64,000 nucleotides of DNA from Onchocerca lupi (GCA_028564675.1 JAOVVO010000035.1:1-64000); one strand, 5' to 3'. Positions 44,201-52,280 are shown, numbered from the stretch's first letter. Made by a program: numbers and translations. Notes: generated by a model from the letters alone, not told the origin.

Positions 44201-46516
44201 TGTAACTAGTAAATATCACGTTTTTTTTTTTCCAAACTCATTTTAATAAAAACTTATGATTTTTTTTATAATGGAAATGTTTTATGATGATATACTGCTC
44301 TAATTCTTGACATTTTATAATTTAATATTAAAAAAACTCATTTATTAGAATTAGTAGTTTAAATTTACCAGTTTTATAATGAACAATTTTTTGAATAATA
44401 ATTTATGAAAATGATATTAAAAATTATAAAATAATATTCAGAGAAGGGATTATTGTGATTTTCTCGACTAAGTAAATTTGTTTATCTTTCTCAAAAGATT
44501 TGGTTAAAAACATGAGTTATCTTGCTGTGAAGTTTATTTTCATATTTTCATATTGTTTAGTTTATAATCAAATAATGCATACAATTTGAAAATCATTCAC
44601 AAAAGTGAGTTTTTAGACGATCTTCCAAAAATTAAGATTATCAGATCAGAAAATTAAGTCAATTTCTTTTTTTTTTTTTTTTTTTTTTAAATTAAAGCTA
44701 AACTAGATTCTTTTTTCATTTCTTAATTAATATGAAGAAATATTCAATCTTTAATTTTCAAATATTATTTGTATCAAAAAAAATTATCATCCATGATTTT
44801 AAATATGAATAATGTTGTTAATTATTTGTTCATTATTTAGGTTAATTTAAATTATACTTGCTTAAGTAAGCCTTAATTTGTATTGATTCTATCTTGTTAA
44901 CATCATAGAATTAAAAAATTAGAAATAGTTATTGATAATGTTAAATAATATAACAATTAATGTAAACAGTAATCGCACAACAAACGGATTTATTAACCGA
45001 TTTATTGAGCAATCTGGTTTATATATATATATATATATATAGAATTATAAATTTCAATGGAAGTATTGTATTAAAATTTTGTTTTCTTTTTAATTTAATT
45101 ACTGATTAATGCTTAATTTGATTGATTAATTGTTTGATGTATTGATAAAATTTGTTTCCGTTATTCAAAATAGCTATTATGAGTATTAATCATAATTACA
45201 TACTTACTTACTTTGATTTTTTTTAATGGTCTTGTAGTTTATTTTAGAATAGTTAATAAATATTAATTATGATAGCTCGCACGAAATACACTCATTACTT
45301 CTGATGCACGAACTTTTCAACTTACGCGGATTGTCCATAACTTGAAATTTTAAAATTAGATTTATGCAAATATAAAGATTATTTATAATTATTATGATAC
45401 TGGACTGATTTTATTTATTTATTTTTTTTTTAAAATTACACGTAATTCTAAATTTAATTTACTATGCTTAATTAATCATAAAATCTCATTTTTTTTTTTC
45501 TTCAAAGGAGAATTTAACATTAAATTTGCAGTGAACATGAAATTTTTCTATTTAATAATTCAATGAATGATTTCTTCAGATGACTGTATCATGGGATCCA
45601 CCTGTAATCGATCATCGAAATGGTAATATAACATATTATCAAACAGTTCTGACTCCATTACAACCGGGTGATGAAAAATTTATTCGAAATGTTAGTTTTG
45701 CTTTTTTTTTTTTTTTTTATTCTCTTCTTAAAACATTTCTCAACGATTTTTTTGTCGAATCTCACGTAGAATCTCGTAAAATCTCACGTTTTTGATATTT
45801 TCTGAAAATCATTACGTTAAATAACGAATTTTAATAAAATTATGAATTGTAGTTGAAATACTAAAACAAACCTTTAATTTTAAATTCATCATTTATCTTG
45901 CATAATATTATGAAAGAGAATTGAGTGTTATATTTTTGTCGAAATTTAGATTATTAAGAAGGAATAATGAATTCTTGAAGTTAGAATTATAATTAATCTT
46001 TAATCACATATTAGAATTGAAATTAATTATTAATCACGTAAATCATTTAATAGTTTTGCAATTTTTCCGTCCTTTTTTCTTTTGATGATTATTCAAAATG
46101 AAAGCACCTCAAGAAAAATTATTTTGTTCGAATCTTGCGGGAAAATTCAGTTTAGACTTCATCCAACTGTTTCATTTTTCGAAATTATCCAAAAACTTAT
46201 TCTTTTTTTTTCTATTCTCCCTATCCTATATTTTCATTGCAGGATGATAATTTAAGCCAATATTCTTTATACTTCTTAAGCCGATATTTTTCATACGGTA
46301 TATTGTTAATAAATTTCCCATGTAAAAATATGAATTTTATGATTTTTTTTCTATCAGTTTTAATTTTTTATTAATTTTAATTTCAGGTTACAAATAGTCG
46401 TTCGATAACCTATGATATATCGATCCCAAAAACATACACTTTTAAAGTTGCAGCAGCAACAATGAAAGGTATTGGTCCGTATTCACCGGTTTTATCCATT
46501 GATCCAAATCCGGCAA
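2929..46516 (+). CDS. ptp-3: LAR-type receptor tyrosine phosphatase, long isoform (3' partial)
   Basis: Multi-exon gene, 23 coding exons joined by hand: 2929-3055, 3655-3793, 4231-4382, 4465-4656, 6702-6812, 7339-7506, 7751-7858, 9493-9619, 10249-10296, 11145-11226, 11767-11952, 12181-12240, 12576-12717, 13454-13664, 14089-14159, 14672-15055, 37833-38014, 38679-38802, 39003-39088, 39394-39511, 40152-40294, 45580-45690, 46387-46516. Every junction has GT/AG and a consistent phase; the join is 3202 nt (1067 codons plus 1 nt). Order: signal peptide (1-40), Ig1 (43-139), Ig2 (140-240), Ig3 (241-332), FN3-1 to FN3-7 (333-1067). The VRRVPP motif at the Ig2/Ig3 junction and the WDPP..HRNG.IT motif of FN3-7 match insect LAR. 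LAR receptors act at neuronal membranes in axon guidance and synapse assembly and bind heparan-sulphate proteoglycans. The phosphatase domains are outside the window, so identity rests on the ectodomain alone. Confidence 0.9.
3655..3793 (+). CDS. ptp-3: ptp-3 exon 2: Ig1, first half
   Basis: Acceptor TTTTGCAG; phase 1 in, phase 2 out. It contains the first Ig cysteine in VSFFCRADGNP and the core Trp in VVWKKNGQS. In other LAR proteins the loop after the Trp carries basic residues that bind heparan sulphate; here only the first two lysines remain. Confidence 0.9.
4231..4382 (+). CDS. ptp-3: ptp-3 exon 3: Ig1, second half
   Basis: Acceptor TCTTTTAG; phase 2 in, phase 1 out. It encodes LRIEPVRL and the second Ig1 cysteine in ISCTADNGIGNPV, as in the corresponding part of insect LAR (CVAENGVGD). 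Confidence 0.9.
4465..4656 (+). CDS. ptp-3: ptp-3 exon 4: Ig2, first half
   Basis: Acceptor CCTTTTAG after a short intron of about 80 bases; phase 1 at both ends. It encodes AGFPII (the insect LAR start of Ig2 is AGFPVI), the cysteine in VSCRVRGDPRP and the core Trp in ILWLRD. Confidence 0.92.
4657..6701. other. 2-kb intron inside Ig2
   Basis: AT-rich with no coding signal. It holds a 14-bp perfect hairpin (5696-5709 with 5715-5728, 5-nt loop) and degenerate TACTGTA-type motifs around 4885-4925. Confidence 0.7.
6702..6812 (+). CDS. ptp-3: ptp-3 exon 5: Ig2, second half
   Basis: Phase 1 at both ends. It encodes the canonical Ig motif EEDQGKYECVARNIHG, nearly identical in form to insect LAR (EEDQGKYECVAEN). 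Confidence 0.93.
7339..7506 (+). CDS. ptp-3: ptp-3 exon 6: Ig3, first half
   Basis: Acceptor TTTTGCAG; phase 1 at both ends. It begins VRRVPPYFS, the junction signature of LAR proteins, then LNLTCVAVGYPMPRVFW with the Ig3 cysteine and Trp. Confidence 0.94.
7751..7858 (+). CDS. ptp-3: ptp-3 exon 7: Ig3, second half
   Basis: Phase 1 at both ends. It encodes RNVLTLTRIEKTENYTCVAV, matching the insect LAR pattern RNVLQLINIQESANYTCIA. Confidence 0.94.
7859..9492. other. 1.6-kb intron between Ig3 and FN3-1
   Basis: Non-coding. It contains a diverged direct duplication (8094-8160 and 8191-8260) and several TACTGTA/TACCGTA motifs at 8390-8580. Open frames here (such as 8558-8740) have biased composition and no homology. 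Confidence 0.7.
8094..8260. repeat. Diverged direct duplication, two ~67-bp copies
   Basis: Copies at 8094-8160 and 8191-8260 share the order GTC.TCATTT, TTTACTAATT, ATAGTAAT.AGCAAAT and GATG/AATGACG with indels. Confidence 0.55.
9493..9619 (+). CDS. ptp-3: ptp-3 exon 8: FN3-1, strands A-C
   Basis: Acceptor TTTTGCAG; phase 1 in, phase 2 out. It encodes SLPPAPQNLQVSNV, then SVRVTWDP and KYIIKYR, the standard FN3 Pro-rich start, core Trp and C-strand Tyr. Confidence 0.92.
10249..10296 (+). CDS. ptp-3: ptp-3 exon 9: short FN3-1 exon
   Basis: A 48-nt exon, phase 2 at both ends, acceptor TCTTGAAG, donor GA|GTAAGT. Sixteen residues (SAATLSKSIFPVNDI) form the C-C' region of FN3-1. It is symmetric, so skipping would keep the frame. 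Confidence 0.75.
10673..10856. repeat. 65-bp tandem repeat, three copies
   Basis: Units start at 10673, 10738 and 10803, an exact 65-bp period. Each opens with ATCATTTCTT and carries TACTTAAGTATTT or a variant; the third copy is more diverged and incomplete. Confidence 0.8.
11145..11226 (+). CDS. ptp-3: ptp-3 exon 10: FN3-1, strands E-F
   Basis: Phase 2 in, phase 0 out, donor CAG|GTTTAT. It encodes NVTTTVITDLEPYQ, the LEPYT-like turn before the F strand of FN3 domains. Confidence 0.88.
11767..11952 (+). CDS. ptp-3: ptp-3 exon 11: end of FN3-1 and start of FN3-2
   Basis: Phase 0 at both ends. It encodes LYEIAVSSANVIGRS, then GSAPQKVQARALS and ILIRWEPPEKPNGQIT, matching the insect LAR motif WEPPETPNGQVTGY. 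Confidence 0.94.
12181..12240 (+). CDS. ptp-3: ptp-3 exon 12: FN3-2, strand C
   Basis: A 60-nt exon, phase 0 at both ends. It encodes GYVVHYTDLEPTTAYSLWKT, corresponding to GYKVYYT in insect LAR. Confidence 0.9.
12576..12717 (+). CDS. ptp-3: ptp-3 exon 13: FN3-2, strands E-G
   Basis: Acceptor ATCTTTTAG; phase 0 in, phase 1 out (donor A|GTATGA). It encodes YYIHVQAKNAKGLSPMS, the FN3 F-G strands. Confidence 0.92.
12718..13453. other. Intron between FN3-2 and FN3-3
   Basis: 736 bases, AT-rich, with an A tract near 13030. No coding signal seen. Confidence 0.7.
13454..13664 (+). CDS. ptp-3: ptp-3 exon 14: most of FN3-3
   Basis: Acceptor TCTTGCAG; phase 1 in, phase 2 out. It encodes IPGQPTSLTAKV, IQLTWDKP and the GLLPDTFYSF turn, as in insect LAR (VPSQPSNFRA, GLYPDTLY). 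Confidence 0.94.
14089..14159 (+). CDS. ptp-3: ptp-3 exon 15: end of FN3-3
   Basis: Phase 2 in, phase 1 out. It encodes VAARSERGIGAFCTDVTVKT, aligning with LAARSQRGEGA of insect LAR. Confidence 0.93.
14160..14671. other. Intron before FN3-4
   Basis: 512 bases, AT-rich. No element recognised. Confidence 0.7.
14672..15055 (+). CDS. ptp-3: ptp-3 exon 16: complete FN3-4 with acidic insert
   Basis: The longest exon of the gene (384 nt), phase 1 at both ends, encoding a whole FN3 domain: LFIHWKAPLLGNHKGKILNY, the GLNPHTIYEV turn and VAAGTGMGYGPGS. A ~30-residue polar, acidic stretch (from NGSEIQQSDEDDEE through EKDEKRWSEM) sits where insect LAR has a short loop, making this FN3 longer than usual. 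Confidence 0.94.
15446..15475 (+). CDS. ptp-3: Candidate 30-nt microexon between FN3-4 and FN3-5
   Basis: Bounded by TTCAAG on the left and CAG|GTAAGC on the right, 390 bases after the FN3-4 exon. Read in phase 1 it is open and leaves in phase 1, so inclusion adds ten residues (ESNVAAQHIP) before the FN3-5 start without a frameshift. It is about half GC in very AT-rich DNA. Vertebrate LAR receptors use small alternative exons to modify ligand binding. Expression is not shown. Confidence 0.5.
15743..15785. other. Perfect 18-bp hairpin
   Basis: Arm 15743-15760 pairs without mismatch with 15768-15785 around a 7-nt loop. Entirely A/T-rich except for the GG/CC pair. It could be a small inverted-repeat element remnant or a structured RNA. 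Confidence 0.6.
16953..17425. mobile_element. Solo-LTR-like block (tentative)
   Basis: A 473-bp block of distinctly less AT-rich DNA begins TGTTG and ends CAACA, the short inverted ends usual for LTRs, and holds an AATAAA-like signal around 17158. No flanking 5-bp duplication is seen; an 8-mer ACATTAAT occurs just outside the left end (16937-16944) and overlaps the right end (17425-17432). No reverse transcriptase or second LTR was found. The GC-rich patch 17224-17283 could instead be a minus-strand exon. Confidence 0.3.
18154..18186. repeat. Long poly-T tract
   Basis: A run of about 30 T residues, among the longest of the many homopolymer tracts in the introns. Confidence 0.85.
20735..20985. 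promoter_or_regulatory. Purine-rich, less AT-rich island in big intron
   Basis: About 250 bases rich in A/G on the + strand, with GGACAGGTGACAAG (holding a CAGGTG E-box-like site) and a GGTTAATTAAAC stretch. Composition differs sharply from flanking DNA. No splice-supported frame. Enhancer or promoter function is only a suggestion. Confidence 0.25.
21960..22050. repeat. GATAAT/GATGAT-rich simple repeat
   Basis: Irregular array of GATGAT, GATAAT and TGATAA units. Confidence 0.8.
22119..22380. other. Less AT-rich segment with GATCGATCGG palindromes
   Basis: Contains GATCGATCGG near 22283 and TCGATCGATCGG near 22342, plus an open frame of 73 codons (22119-22340) that starts inside a simple repeat and has no family resemblance. 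Possibly a protein-binding region; function unknown. Confidence 0.3.
22466..23080. repeat. Decayed ~110-bp tandem repeat, about six copies
   Basis: Anchors of the form TTCGAT..TGATAT recur near 22467, 22577, 22680, 22836, 22948 and 23058, mostly 103-112 bases apart. Between them the order CATTG.TTCAATCTTTT, AAATTTCATTT and TTTTTGATTATTTAATT repeats with substitutions and one longer interval. Confidence 0.75.
24837..25420. repeat. Decayed ~138-bp tandem repeat, four copies
   Basis: Each copy follows the order CTTAGTTTATCAGTTA, TCAACAGCCAATT, TAGCATTTAT, CACAAGAAGCTTAGCAATT, GATAAATGTTAGAA. The AGCTTAGCAATT-like anchors fall near 24896, 25035, 25170 and 25355; the last interval is longer. Confidence 0.75.
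28675..28836. other. Cluster of short perfect inverted repeats
   Basis: Three compact stems lie within 160 bases: CCACG/CGTGG (28679-28693), CCGGAAA/TTTCCGG (28781-28799) and TGCCA/TGGCA (28821-28836). The segment is less AT-rich than its surroundings. It could be a structured RNA or a factor-binding cluster. Confidence 0.3.
30150..30193. repeat. 11-bp tandem repeat, four copies
   Basis: TGTCCACT starts at 30150, 30161, 30172 and 30183, an exact 11-bp period, within a CT-rich stretch. Confidence 0.85.
30340..30660. repeat. Imperfect minisatellite of GGTCAATCTCGACTAA-type units
   Basis: GGTCAATCTCGACTAA-like units at about 30406, 30487 and 30527, preceded by CTCGACTAACTC, and related ATTGGTCAGTG.AGGGCA units at about 30582 and 30610. 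GC content is far above that of the neighbours. Together with the GA-rich stretch from 29940 it forms a ~700-bp island 6 kb before the short-isoform exon. Confidence 0.65.
32947..33010. mobile_element. Partial or decayed arm of the MITE family at 57.1 kb
   Basis: Matches the left end of the 57077-57270 element: ATAAATAAAAATGTAAATG, then TTCGTTT and TTTTAAATCTCCGAAA. No matching right arm is seen downstream, so this is a truncated or heavily diverged copy. Confidence 0.55.
33800..34240. promoter_or_regulatory. Less AT-rich island with GATA/GATCGAT motifs
   Basis: About 440 bases with GACGATCGATTTGATCGAT, a short run of GATA units (34120-34140) and purine-rich strands, 2.3-2.7 kb before the short-isoform ATG. 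No splice-supported frame. A regulatory role for the internal promoter is inferred from position and composition only. Confidence 0.25.
36300..36484 (+). promoter_or_regulatory. Putative 5' UTR/promoter of the short isoform
   Basis: Directly upstream of the signal-peptide exon. Holds a GGAATTCCGGAATT palindrome-like site (36366) and a purine-rich stretch (36380-36435). No clear TATA box and no strong trans-splice acceptor immediately before the ATG. Confidence 0.35.
36485..36635 (+). CDS. ptp-3: ptp-3 alternative exon 1': signal peptide of short isoform
   Basis: Fifty codons plus 1 nt; donor G|GTAAAA, phase 1. A Thr-rich start (TVTATATKSTIST), then the hydrophobic stretch FIHYCFFVIIIIFAQF, then IDAANSK. 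The signal-like segment and exact phase fit to exon 17 make this a real alternative start rather than a chance frame. Confidence 0.8.
36485..46516 (+). CDS. ptp-3: LAR phosphatase short isoform (Ig-less) from internal start, 3' partial
   Basis: Predicted second transcript: exon 36485-36635, then 37833-38014, 38679-38802, 39003-39088, 39394-39511, 40152-40294, 45580-45690 and 46387-46516 (348 codons plus 1 nt in the window). Its first exon encodes 50 residues with a hydrophobic core (FVIIIIFAQF) followed by DAANS, a plausible signal peptide and cleavage region. It ends in phase 1, exactly what the FN3-5 exon needs. The product would carry FN3-5 onward and lack the Ig domains and FN3-1 to FN3-4. 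As I recall, C. elegans ptp-3 also makes a short isoform from a separate promoter with a similar domain content. Transcription from this site is inference. Confidence 0.8.
37833..38014 (+). CDS. ptp-3: ptp-3 exon 17: FN3-5, first half (shared)
   Basis: Acceptor TTTTTCTAG; phase 1 in, phase 0 out. It encodes VPSAPRDIEV, VKISWEKPLYANGDIIGYYV, the FN3 start, core Trp and C strand. It accepts phase 1 from exon 16, the microexon or exon 1'. Confidence 0.94.
38679..38802 (+). CDS. ptp-3: ptp-3 exon 18: FN3-5, second half
   Basis: Acceptor TTTTCCAG; phase 0 in, phase 1 out (donor C|GTAAGT). It encodes ITDLEPNTEYSFRVNAFNR and YGDGEFSAS, a standard FN3 E-G region. Confidence 0.94.
39003..39088 (+). 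CDS. ptp-3: ptp-3 exon 19: FN3-6, strands A-B
   Basis: Phase 1 in, phase 0 out. It encodes PPSEPQTHSV and LRARVDWKPPK, the start of FN3-6, comparable to SIELEWERP of insect LAR. Confidence 0.9.
39394..39511 (+). CDS. ptp-3: ptp-3 exon 20: FN3-6, strands C-E
   Basis: Acceptor ATTTCAG; phase 0 in, phase 1 out. It encodes PINKYMIWYKPFEHVDARKL, comparable to LRGYRLRWG in insect LAR. Confidence 0.9.
39512..40151. other. Intron inside FN3-6
   Basis: 640 bases, AT-rich. The frame at 39588-39797 is F/I/L-rich chance sequence. Confidence 0.7.
40152..40294 (+). CDS. ptp-3: ptp-3 exon 21: end of FN3-6, start of FN3-7
   Basis: Phase 1 in, phase 0 out. It encodes LYEINIAAENDDGIGLNATE and TTPVGIPEAEPLNVRYE, matching YEFRVAGSNHIGIGQET and TPEGTPGGPPSNI of insect LAR. 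Confidence 0.93.
40295..45579. other. 5.3-kb intron inside FN3-7
   Basis: AT-rich with long T/A tracts and a (TA)n run at about 45020-45041. A less AT-rich zone spans about 41450-42850 and contains a palindromic 31-bp minisatellite (42181-42475). No splice-supported exon found. Confidence 0.7.
42181..42475. repeat. 31-bp minisatellite with an inverted counterpart
   Basis: GATACAGTCTCC starts at 42198, 42229 and 42260 (exact 31-bp period), linked by CGTAAA/TGTAAGG spacers. After a ~120-base spacer the complement appears: GATACTGTATCC (42374), GGAGACTGTATCC (42391) and GGAGACTATAGC (42427). The whole could fold into a long imperfect hairpin. Confidence 0.75.
45580..45690 (+). CDS. ptp-3: ptp-3 exon 22: FN3-7, strands B-C
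   Basis: Acceptor TTTCTTCAG; phase 0 at both ends. It encodes MTVSWDPPVIDHRNGNITYY, matching the insect LAR motif VTWDPPTREHRNGIIT. Confidence 0.95.
46387..46516 (+). CDS. ptp-3: ptp-3 exon 23: end of FN3-7 (last recognised exon)
   Basis: Acceptor ATTTCAG; phase 0 in, phase 1 out, donor A|GTAAGT. It encodes TFKVAAATMKGIGPYSPVLS, the F-G strands, like VRAYTKQGAGPFSDK in insect LAR. The next domain (FN3-8 in LAR proteins) was not found in the remaining 17.5 kb. Confidence 0.94.
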
Positions 46517-46753
46517 GTAAGTGCTATTTCCAACTTTTTTTTCCTTTTTTCAGGAAAAACTATTATTGCTATGTACCGTACTGACCATCGCTGGTGCTAT
46601 TAGTCGGATTACTGTAAAATATTTGTTGTTGGACGGTAATATGCTTGCCTTTACCATAATCTGTAGTTTCAATTACACATTCTTAGGATGAAATGAAGCA
46701 TATCAGTAAAGCCGGAACGGAAATGAAATGATTTTCAATTAAAATTTATTAAT

Positions 46754-46775
46754 GCTTGATCGCTTGCGATCAAGC
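46754..46775. other. Perfect 10-bp hairpin
   Basis: GCTTGATCGC, a 2-nt loop, then GCGATCAAGC. No T run follows, so nothing marks it as a terminator. Confidence 0.5.
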
Positions 46776-48403
46776 TTACTTCCTTTTGATCACCGTACTT
46801 TCATTCATTATTCTTCAGAAAGATTTATGTTTAACAAAAACGGATTTTGCATTTCCGGTCAAGCAAACATTTCATTTTATTTCATTGATTGATAAATTTT
46901 TGCAAGAACTATCATATTATTCCCATCGTTCTTTTTTTTTTTTTTTTTTACTTATACGATATTTTTTCCGGCAAAAAAGAAGAAAAAAATAAAAAAATAC
47001 ATTAAAATGAAAATTTTAATATGAAAACTAACTTACTTTTAATTAGTAAAATTACTTTCAATACAATACTTTTATTCTCAAAACAATCATTAGTACAAAA
47101 TAAATCGAAAGAAAATGGATTTTAATTGTCGCTAAAAATTTTCACTATTTAAATTTTAATTTTAAAATCAATTTTTTCACTTTCTTTTTACATTATACTA
47201 TAGTTTTCAAAGTTAATATGATTGAGTGCACAAAATTTTATTTCTCAATTTCGAAAAAATAAGAATTATACATTTTTTCAAAAAAAAAAGAGGAATTATT
47301 GCAGACATTCAATTAGTTTAATAATTCTTTCTACTTTATTTCTACTTTTTTTCTACCTATCGAAACATTTTGCATAATTCAAACAGATTTTTTCTTGTCG
47401 TAAAATACGCAAAAAAATTTAAACGGAATATTTCGTGACATTGTTTAACCTTGAATAGTAGGTTTTCAATCATCTTGTTCCGGTTTTATTCATATCTTCT
47501 CGAAAAAAAAAAAAAAGAAAAAAAGGAAAGAATATCATACTTTTTAGCCCACTATATCTTAAATTAGTTTTATGTTACTTTTTTTTTTTTTACGTAACTT
47601 CAAATTTTCAGGATAATTCTTCCTTTAACTTTACATAATTATTCTTTAACCTTTTAACCTTATTGTCAGTCATTTGCATATTCTGATTTCTCAATAATGA
47701 GATTGCATTCATTCAATAATCATGTAATTAGTTCAGCAATTCATTTATTTTGTGCAAAAGGAAACGATCAATTTAAGCTTAAAAATGAGCGAAATTGATT
47801 TGTTAAAAAATTTTATCATCCTTAAAGATTATCGCTTATGATAAAAATAGCAAACATTTTTATGCTTTTATATCATTTATTCTTTATAATTAAAAAAAGT
47901 TTGTTTTTTCTCAAGTACAATTTTTTTTGGTGAAAAATTTTTTCTTTTTAGCTTAATAGAATTTCGAACCGACTTATTTTGCATATTATATCATGTGTGA
48001 AGGCATTAAAATTCTTTAAATTTCCAAAAAAAGAGAGAAAAATCCATAGCTACTGTAAATGAATTTTAAAAGAATTCTTAAAATGCGAATCACAATAATA
48101 ACGCACTTCAAAAAAAAAGATCTTTAAAATTTGCAGTCGCAGTAATAGTGCACTTGAAAAAGATGGAATACGAAGTGAAAGTAAAAAATGCAACTGTCAT
48201 AAAATTTTTATAAACGATTGAAAAAGTATTATCTTTGTAATATTAAATGATAAAATAATTTTTTCTTATAAAAATTTGTCTTACTGTAACAACTATTTCT
48301 ACTGTAATGACACACTGTAGTATTTATCTCTTACAATCATATTTGTATATGAAAAGTAAAGAGGTAAAAAATAAAATAAAGTGTACCTTTAAAAAATGTT
48401 GAG

Positions 48404-48684
48404 AAATATGGAGAACATAATTTAGTTTCATGGTGAAACAGAGAGCTTTTCATCGCATATTTTTCACTTAATATATAATATGTATACGATACCAATATAT
48501 ACTACGCTACAGTATGTTTATATGCTACAGTATGCATCACATGATATTAAAATATACAACGATATTAAAATATGAAGAATATAAATTGGTTTCATGCTGA
48601 AACAGAAAGTTTTTCAGCACATAATTTTCACTTAATACCGCAATATGTATACGATTATGTATATGGTATCAGTATATACTACGA
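48404..48684. repeat. Diverged ~100-bp direct duplication
   Basis: Copies at 48404-48506 and 48567-48684 share TTTCATG.TGAAACAGA, TTTTCA.C.CATA, TTTTCACTTAATA, AATATGTATACGAT and TATACTACG in order. The spacer has two CTACAGTATG motifs. Confidence 0.75.
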
Positions 48685-51600
48685 TATTATTTTTACATGT
48701 TTTATACTAGCTTTTTTTTTTTTATTTTATACATACTTTATTGATATCGAAATTATAAAAGTAATGGAATTTTTATTTTTGATTTTTTTCAGCAATTAAA
48801 TACTTTATATACGAATCATGAAAGAATTTTGTTGCTCACAATTTTTTTTTTTGAACAAATTCAATTCTATAATTAGAATTTAATTCGTTAAAAGAATGCA
48901 TGCATAAAATCCGACCAATAATCCATACATGGAATATTTAATTATCAATGATATCCATAAATGTTAAGACTTTACTTTCATGTTAATAATTGTACGGGCA
49001 TAACGTGCACGTATATATTAATTGAGGCAAAAATAATTAGAATTTCAAATTTTAACAGTTAAACTTTTTGATGAATTGAAGAAACAATTACATAATTGAA
49101 AAGTAAATAGATAAAGAGAAATATGAATAAAAATGAGCAGACATCTCTATGAATATAAGATATTTAATTACATTTAAGAAATAAAAACATATTTCATACG
49201 AAATTTTGTTTTTATTAAGTAAAATGAATCTTTTTTTATTTTATGAAAAATTTAAATGAAATTTCGTTCGCCTTTATCATTAATCCTATTCAACTAAGTT
49301 ATTTTTTTAATTTAATAAAAATTCATTAGGAGTTTCTTTTTTGAAAAAAAAAAAAAAAAAAAAAGAATTGTTGCTTTTTGTGGAAATTGTTTTGGTCAAA
49401 AACTGTGCAATTTTATAAATTACTTGTCCTAATAATTCAGCCTACCTTATTATCACTGAAATATTTTCACCTTGCTTTTCATAATTTATCATATAAAAAT
49501 ATGTTTGACGATGAAATTATAAGCTGATATAGTCAGATGATTTATGATAATGTAAATTAGAAAATTGCAAAAAAAATATATTTATGAATTTATAAAAATT
49601 GAAAAATATACAGAAAAGTCCAAAAATTTCAGAATAAATAGAATGTTGGAAATATATAAAGGCATTAATAGGAAAAGACGAATAGTTTTGTTCATATTTT
49701 ATTTTATTTTTTCCTTCTCAATTATTCCGTGGATTTTTTTTTTTTTTTTTTTAAATCTATTTCATAATTTCATTTACTTCAACTATTTCACCGTATCCTA
49801 TTAATATCTTTATAGATGTCTAGCATTTTAATTTCATATATATAATCATTTCTACTTTCACTATTGATTATCATCGATTTCTTTCGATTATTTCCTTTTC
49901 CTTTCAATTCTGAATTTTATTTTTTTTTTTTAGCAATTTTAATTCCATCAATTTCATTCATTTCTTTCGCATATTTTTTTCAGTTTGAAAATGATGAAGA
50001 AAAAAACACGAAAATGTTGTTAACTTTAAAAGCTGTTACACTTAATTAAATCATCCATGCATCATACAAATCACCTGCTTCATAGCATTCAGCATTTTAC
50101 ACCTTTTTTTCTTTCCTTTTTTCCTGTCAAAAGTGTTAGTTATTAAGCTGAAATGCGTTAAATGCTAATTTTTCCATTTACCATCGTCAAGTTGACACTT
50201 TCATTTTATTCTGACTGGCATTTTTCTTCTTTTTCGTTGATTTCCAGAATTATATCTTTTTATCTTTTACTATATTTAAAAAAAAAAAGTTTCTTATTTT
50301 GTAAATTTTGAAAAAGTTTTTTTTCTTTCCAAAATTATGGATCAATTATGTTTGAGAAATTGTATAAGAGACAGACGAGACAATAACTTAATTTGCACGT
50401 AGTTTAATTGTTTGAAATAATTGGAAATTTGAAATTTTGTAAAAGAAAGAAAAACAAAAGAGAAAATTTGACTTGTTCTTTTTTCACGCAAATTTAATTA
50501 ATCATCAATGAAAGCCTAAATTTTTAAATATGATTCGATTTTAAATCCGTAATCTGAAATATCTTCTGAAAAATGAAAAATGAAAGTTAAATTGATTGAT
50601 GCATTACATAATTTGCTTACATTAATTTAAATTTTAGGTATAGTATATGCTAAAAATGATATTTCAGAAAATCTGACTTAAATATAAACAAGATTAAGGC
50701 ATTTTTTTTCTTTTTTTTTTAAAGCCATTTTCTTTGTCAAGTTGGTCTTCCTTTCTTCTTTTTTATGACAAAATAATAACTAAGCCAACAATTTGAGAGG
50801 TCTTTAACACTTCTCAATTTTTTCCATCTTTCTTTGAATTTTTTTATTTATCATTCAAATCTCAGAGAACCATTTGATCATTCATAAATTACATCATATT
50901 ACGGTCAAAGGTTAATTGTTGTTACTTAAAAAAAAAAAAAAAAAAAAGGAAAAAATATTCAAATTAGCAAAAATATGAAACAAATATCACTCTCATTTTC
51001 TGTATAAGTTAATTTAAAAACATTCTTCTATAAAAAAATGATTAAAAATTTTAAAAAGAGATTAAACAAAAGTTCGTTAATTTTTAAAACTAAAATTATC
51101 GCACATTTGAGCATTTTTTTATTCGCAAGATTTGTGCATTTTTTTCGTTCTTTTTTTTACATTCATTCTTTCCACAATCATTTATAAAAGCCTTTTTGAA
51201 CAAAAAGAAAGAAAAGAAAAAACGAACCATTCAAGCGAACTTACTTCAACTAAAACAGCCAGCCATTTCAATTTCATTTTCTAAATTTTGATTTATTCCA
51301 TTTAGTAATATTTATATTTATTTATAAATATCCTTCTTTTGTTTCATTTTTTTTTTTTTGCCAAAAGCTCTTCTTTTCTTTTTCGATTTCTTTTTTTTTT
51401 TTCGCAGACAATTTTAATGCAAACTTTCTTTTATCAATAAATGATAATTTCATGTTGTTTTTCTGTGTTTTTTTTTTTTTTTTTTTTATCCGCATATTCT
51501 TTTTCTTTCCAGAAATTAGAACAATTTTGATTCGATTTTTGTCTTTTTCTTTTTCCTTTTTTCCTTTTTTTTCTTTTTTTTCAAATTTTATCCATTAAAG

Positions 51601-52280
51601 TCATTTCCTTTCATACCTTATAATTTTCCTTACTTACCGCTTGACTGCTTCCAAAGTATAAATCGTTATTTCTAGCTAGTTTCATTAGCACTTTTTTTTT
51701 AAAAAAGTCTCTTCATTCTATTTTTTTTTCTTTTTTTTTTTTTTTTTTTTTTTTAAAAAAGTGTCTTCATTTTATTTTTTTTTCTTTTTTTTTTTTTTTT
51801 TTGTTTGAATGCATGTATCACGTACGTTATTCAATTGAAATAAAAGCAAAAGTTTCTTTTTCTACGTACATCAATTCGTATTCATTTGTAATATTCGTTA
51901 GTTTGTATTCACGTACGTTATTTATTCATATTTCTTTTTTTGTTTGAATACACGTATCACGTATATTAGTTTATATATTCTTTTTTCTCTTTTTTCATTT
52001 AAATCCATGCATCACGTACGTTAGTTCATATGTTTCCTTCAATTTTTTTTTTTCTTGCCATATAATTTTTCCATACGTTATTAATTGATTAAAATTTCTT
52101 TTCATCATTTCCTTTCTAAATTCCTTGTAAATAGTTTTGCTATATAATTAGCTATTGAATTTATTTATAATTATTTTCCTTTCTTTTTTTTTCGGTCTAT
52201 TCATGAGTATTATTATTCAATTTTTGCTTTTATTTTCGAATATACCATTTTGCTCTTCTTTTCCGACAATTTTCTTTTGT

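Noticed and set aside
46534..46620. Good TTTTTTTCAG acceptor just after the last exon
   Set aside because: It would require an intron of about 40 bases and reaches a stop after 16 residues in the required phase.
49864..50049. 61-codon frame ending FENDEEKNTKML
   Set aside because: Preceded by a good TTTTTTCAG, but in the phase required from exon 23 it stops at once.
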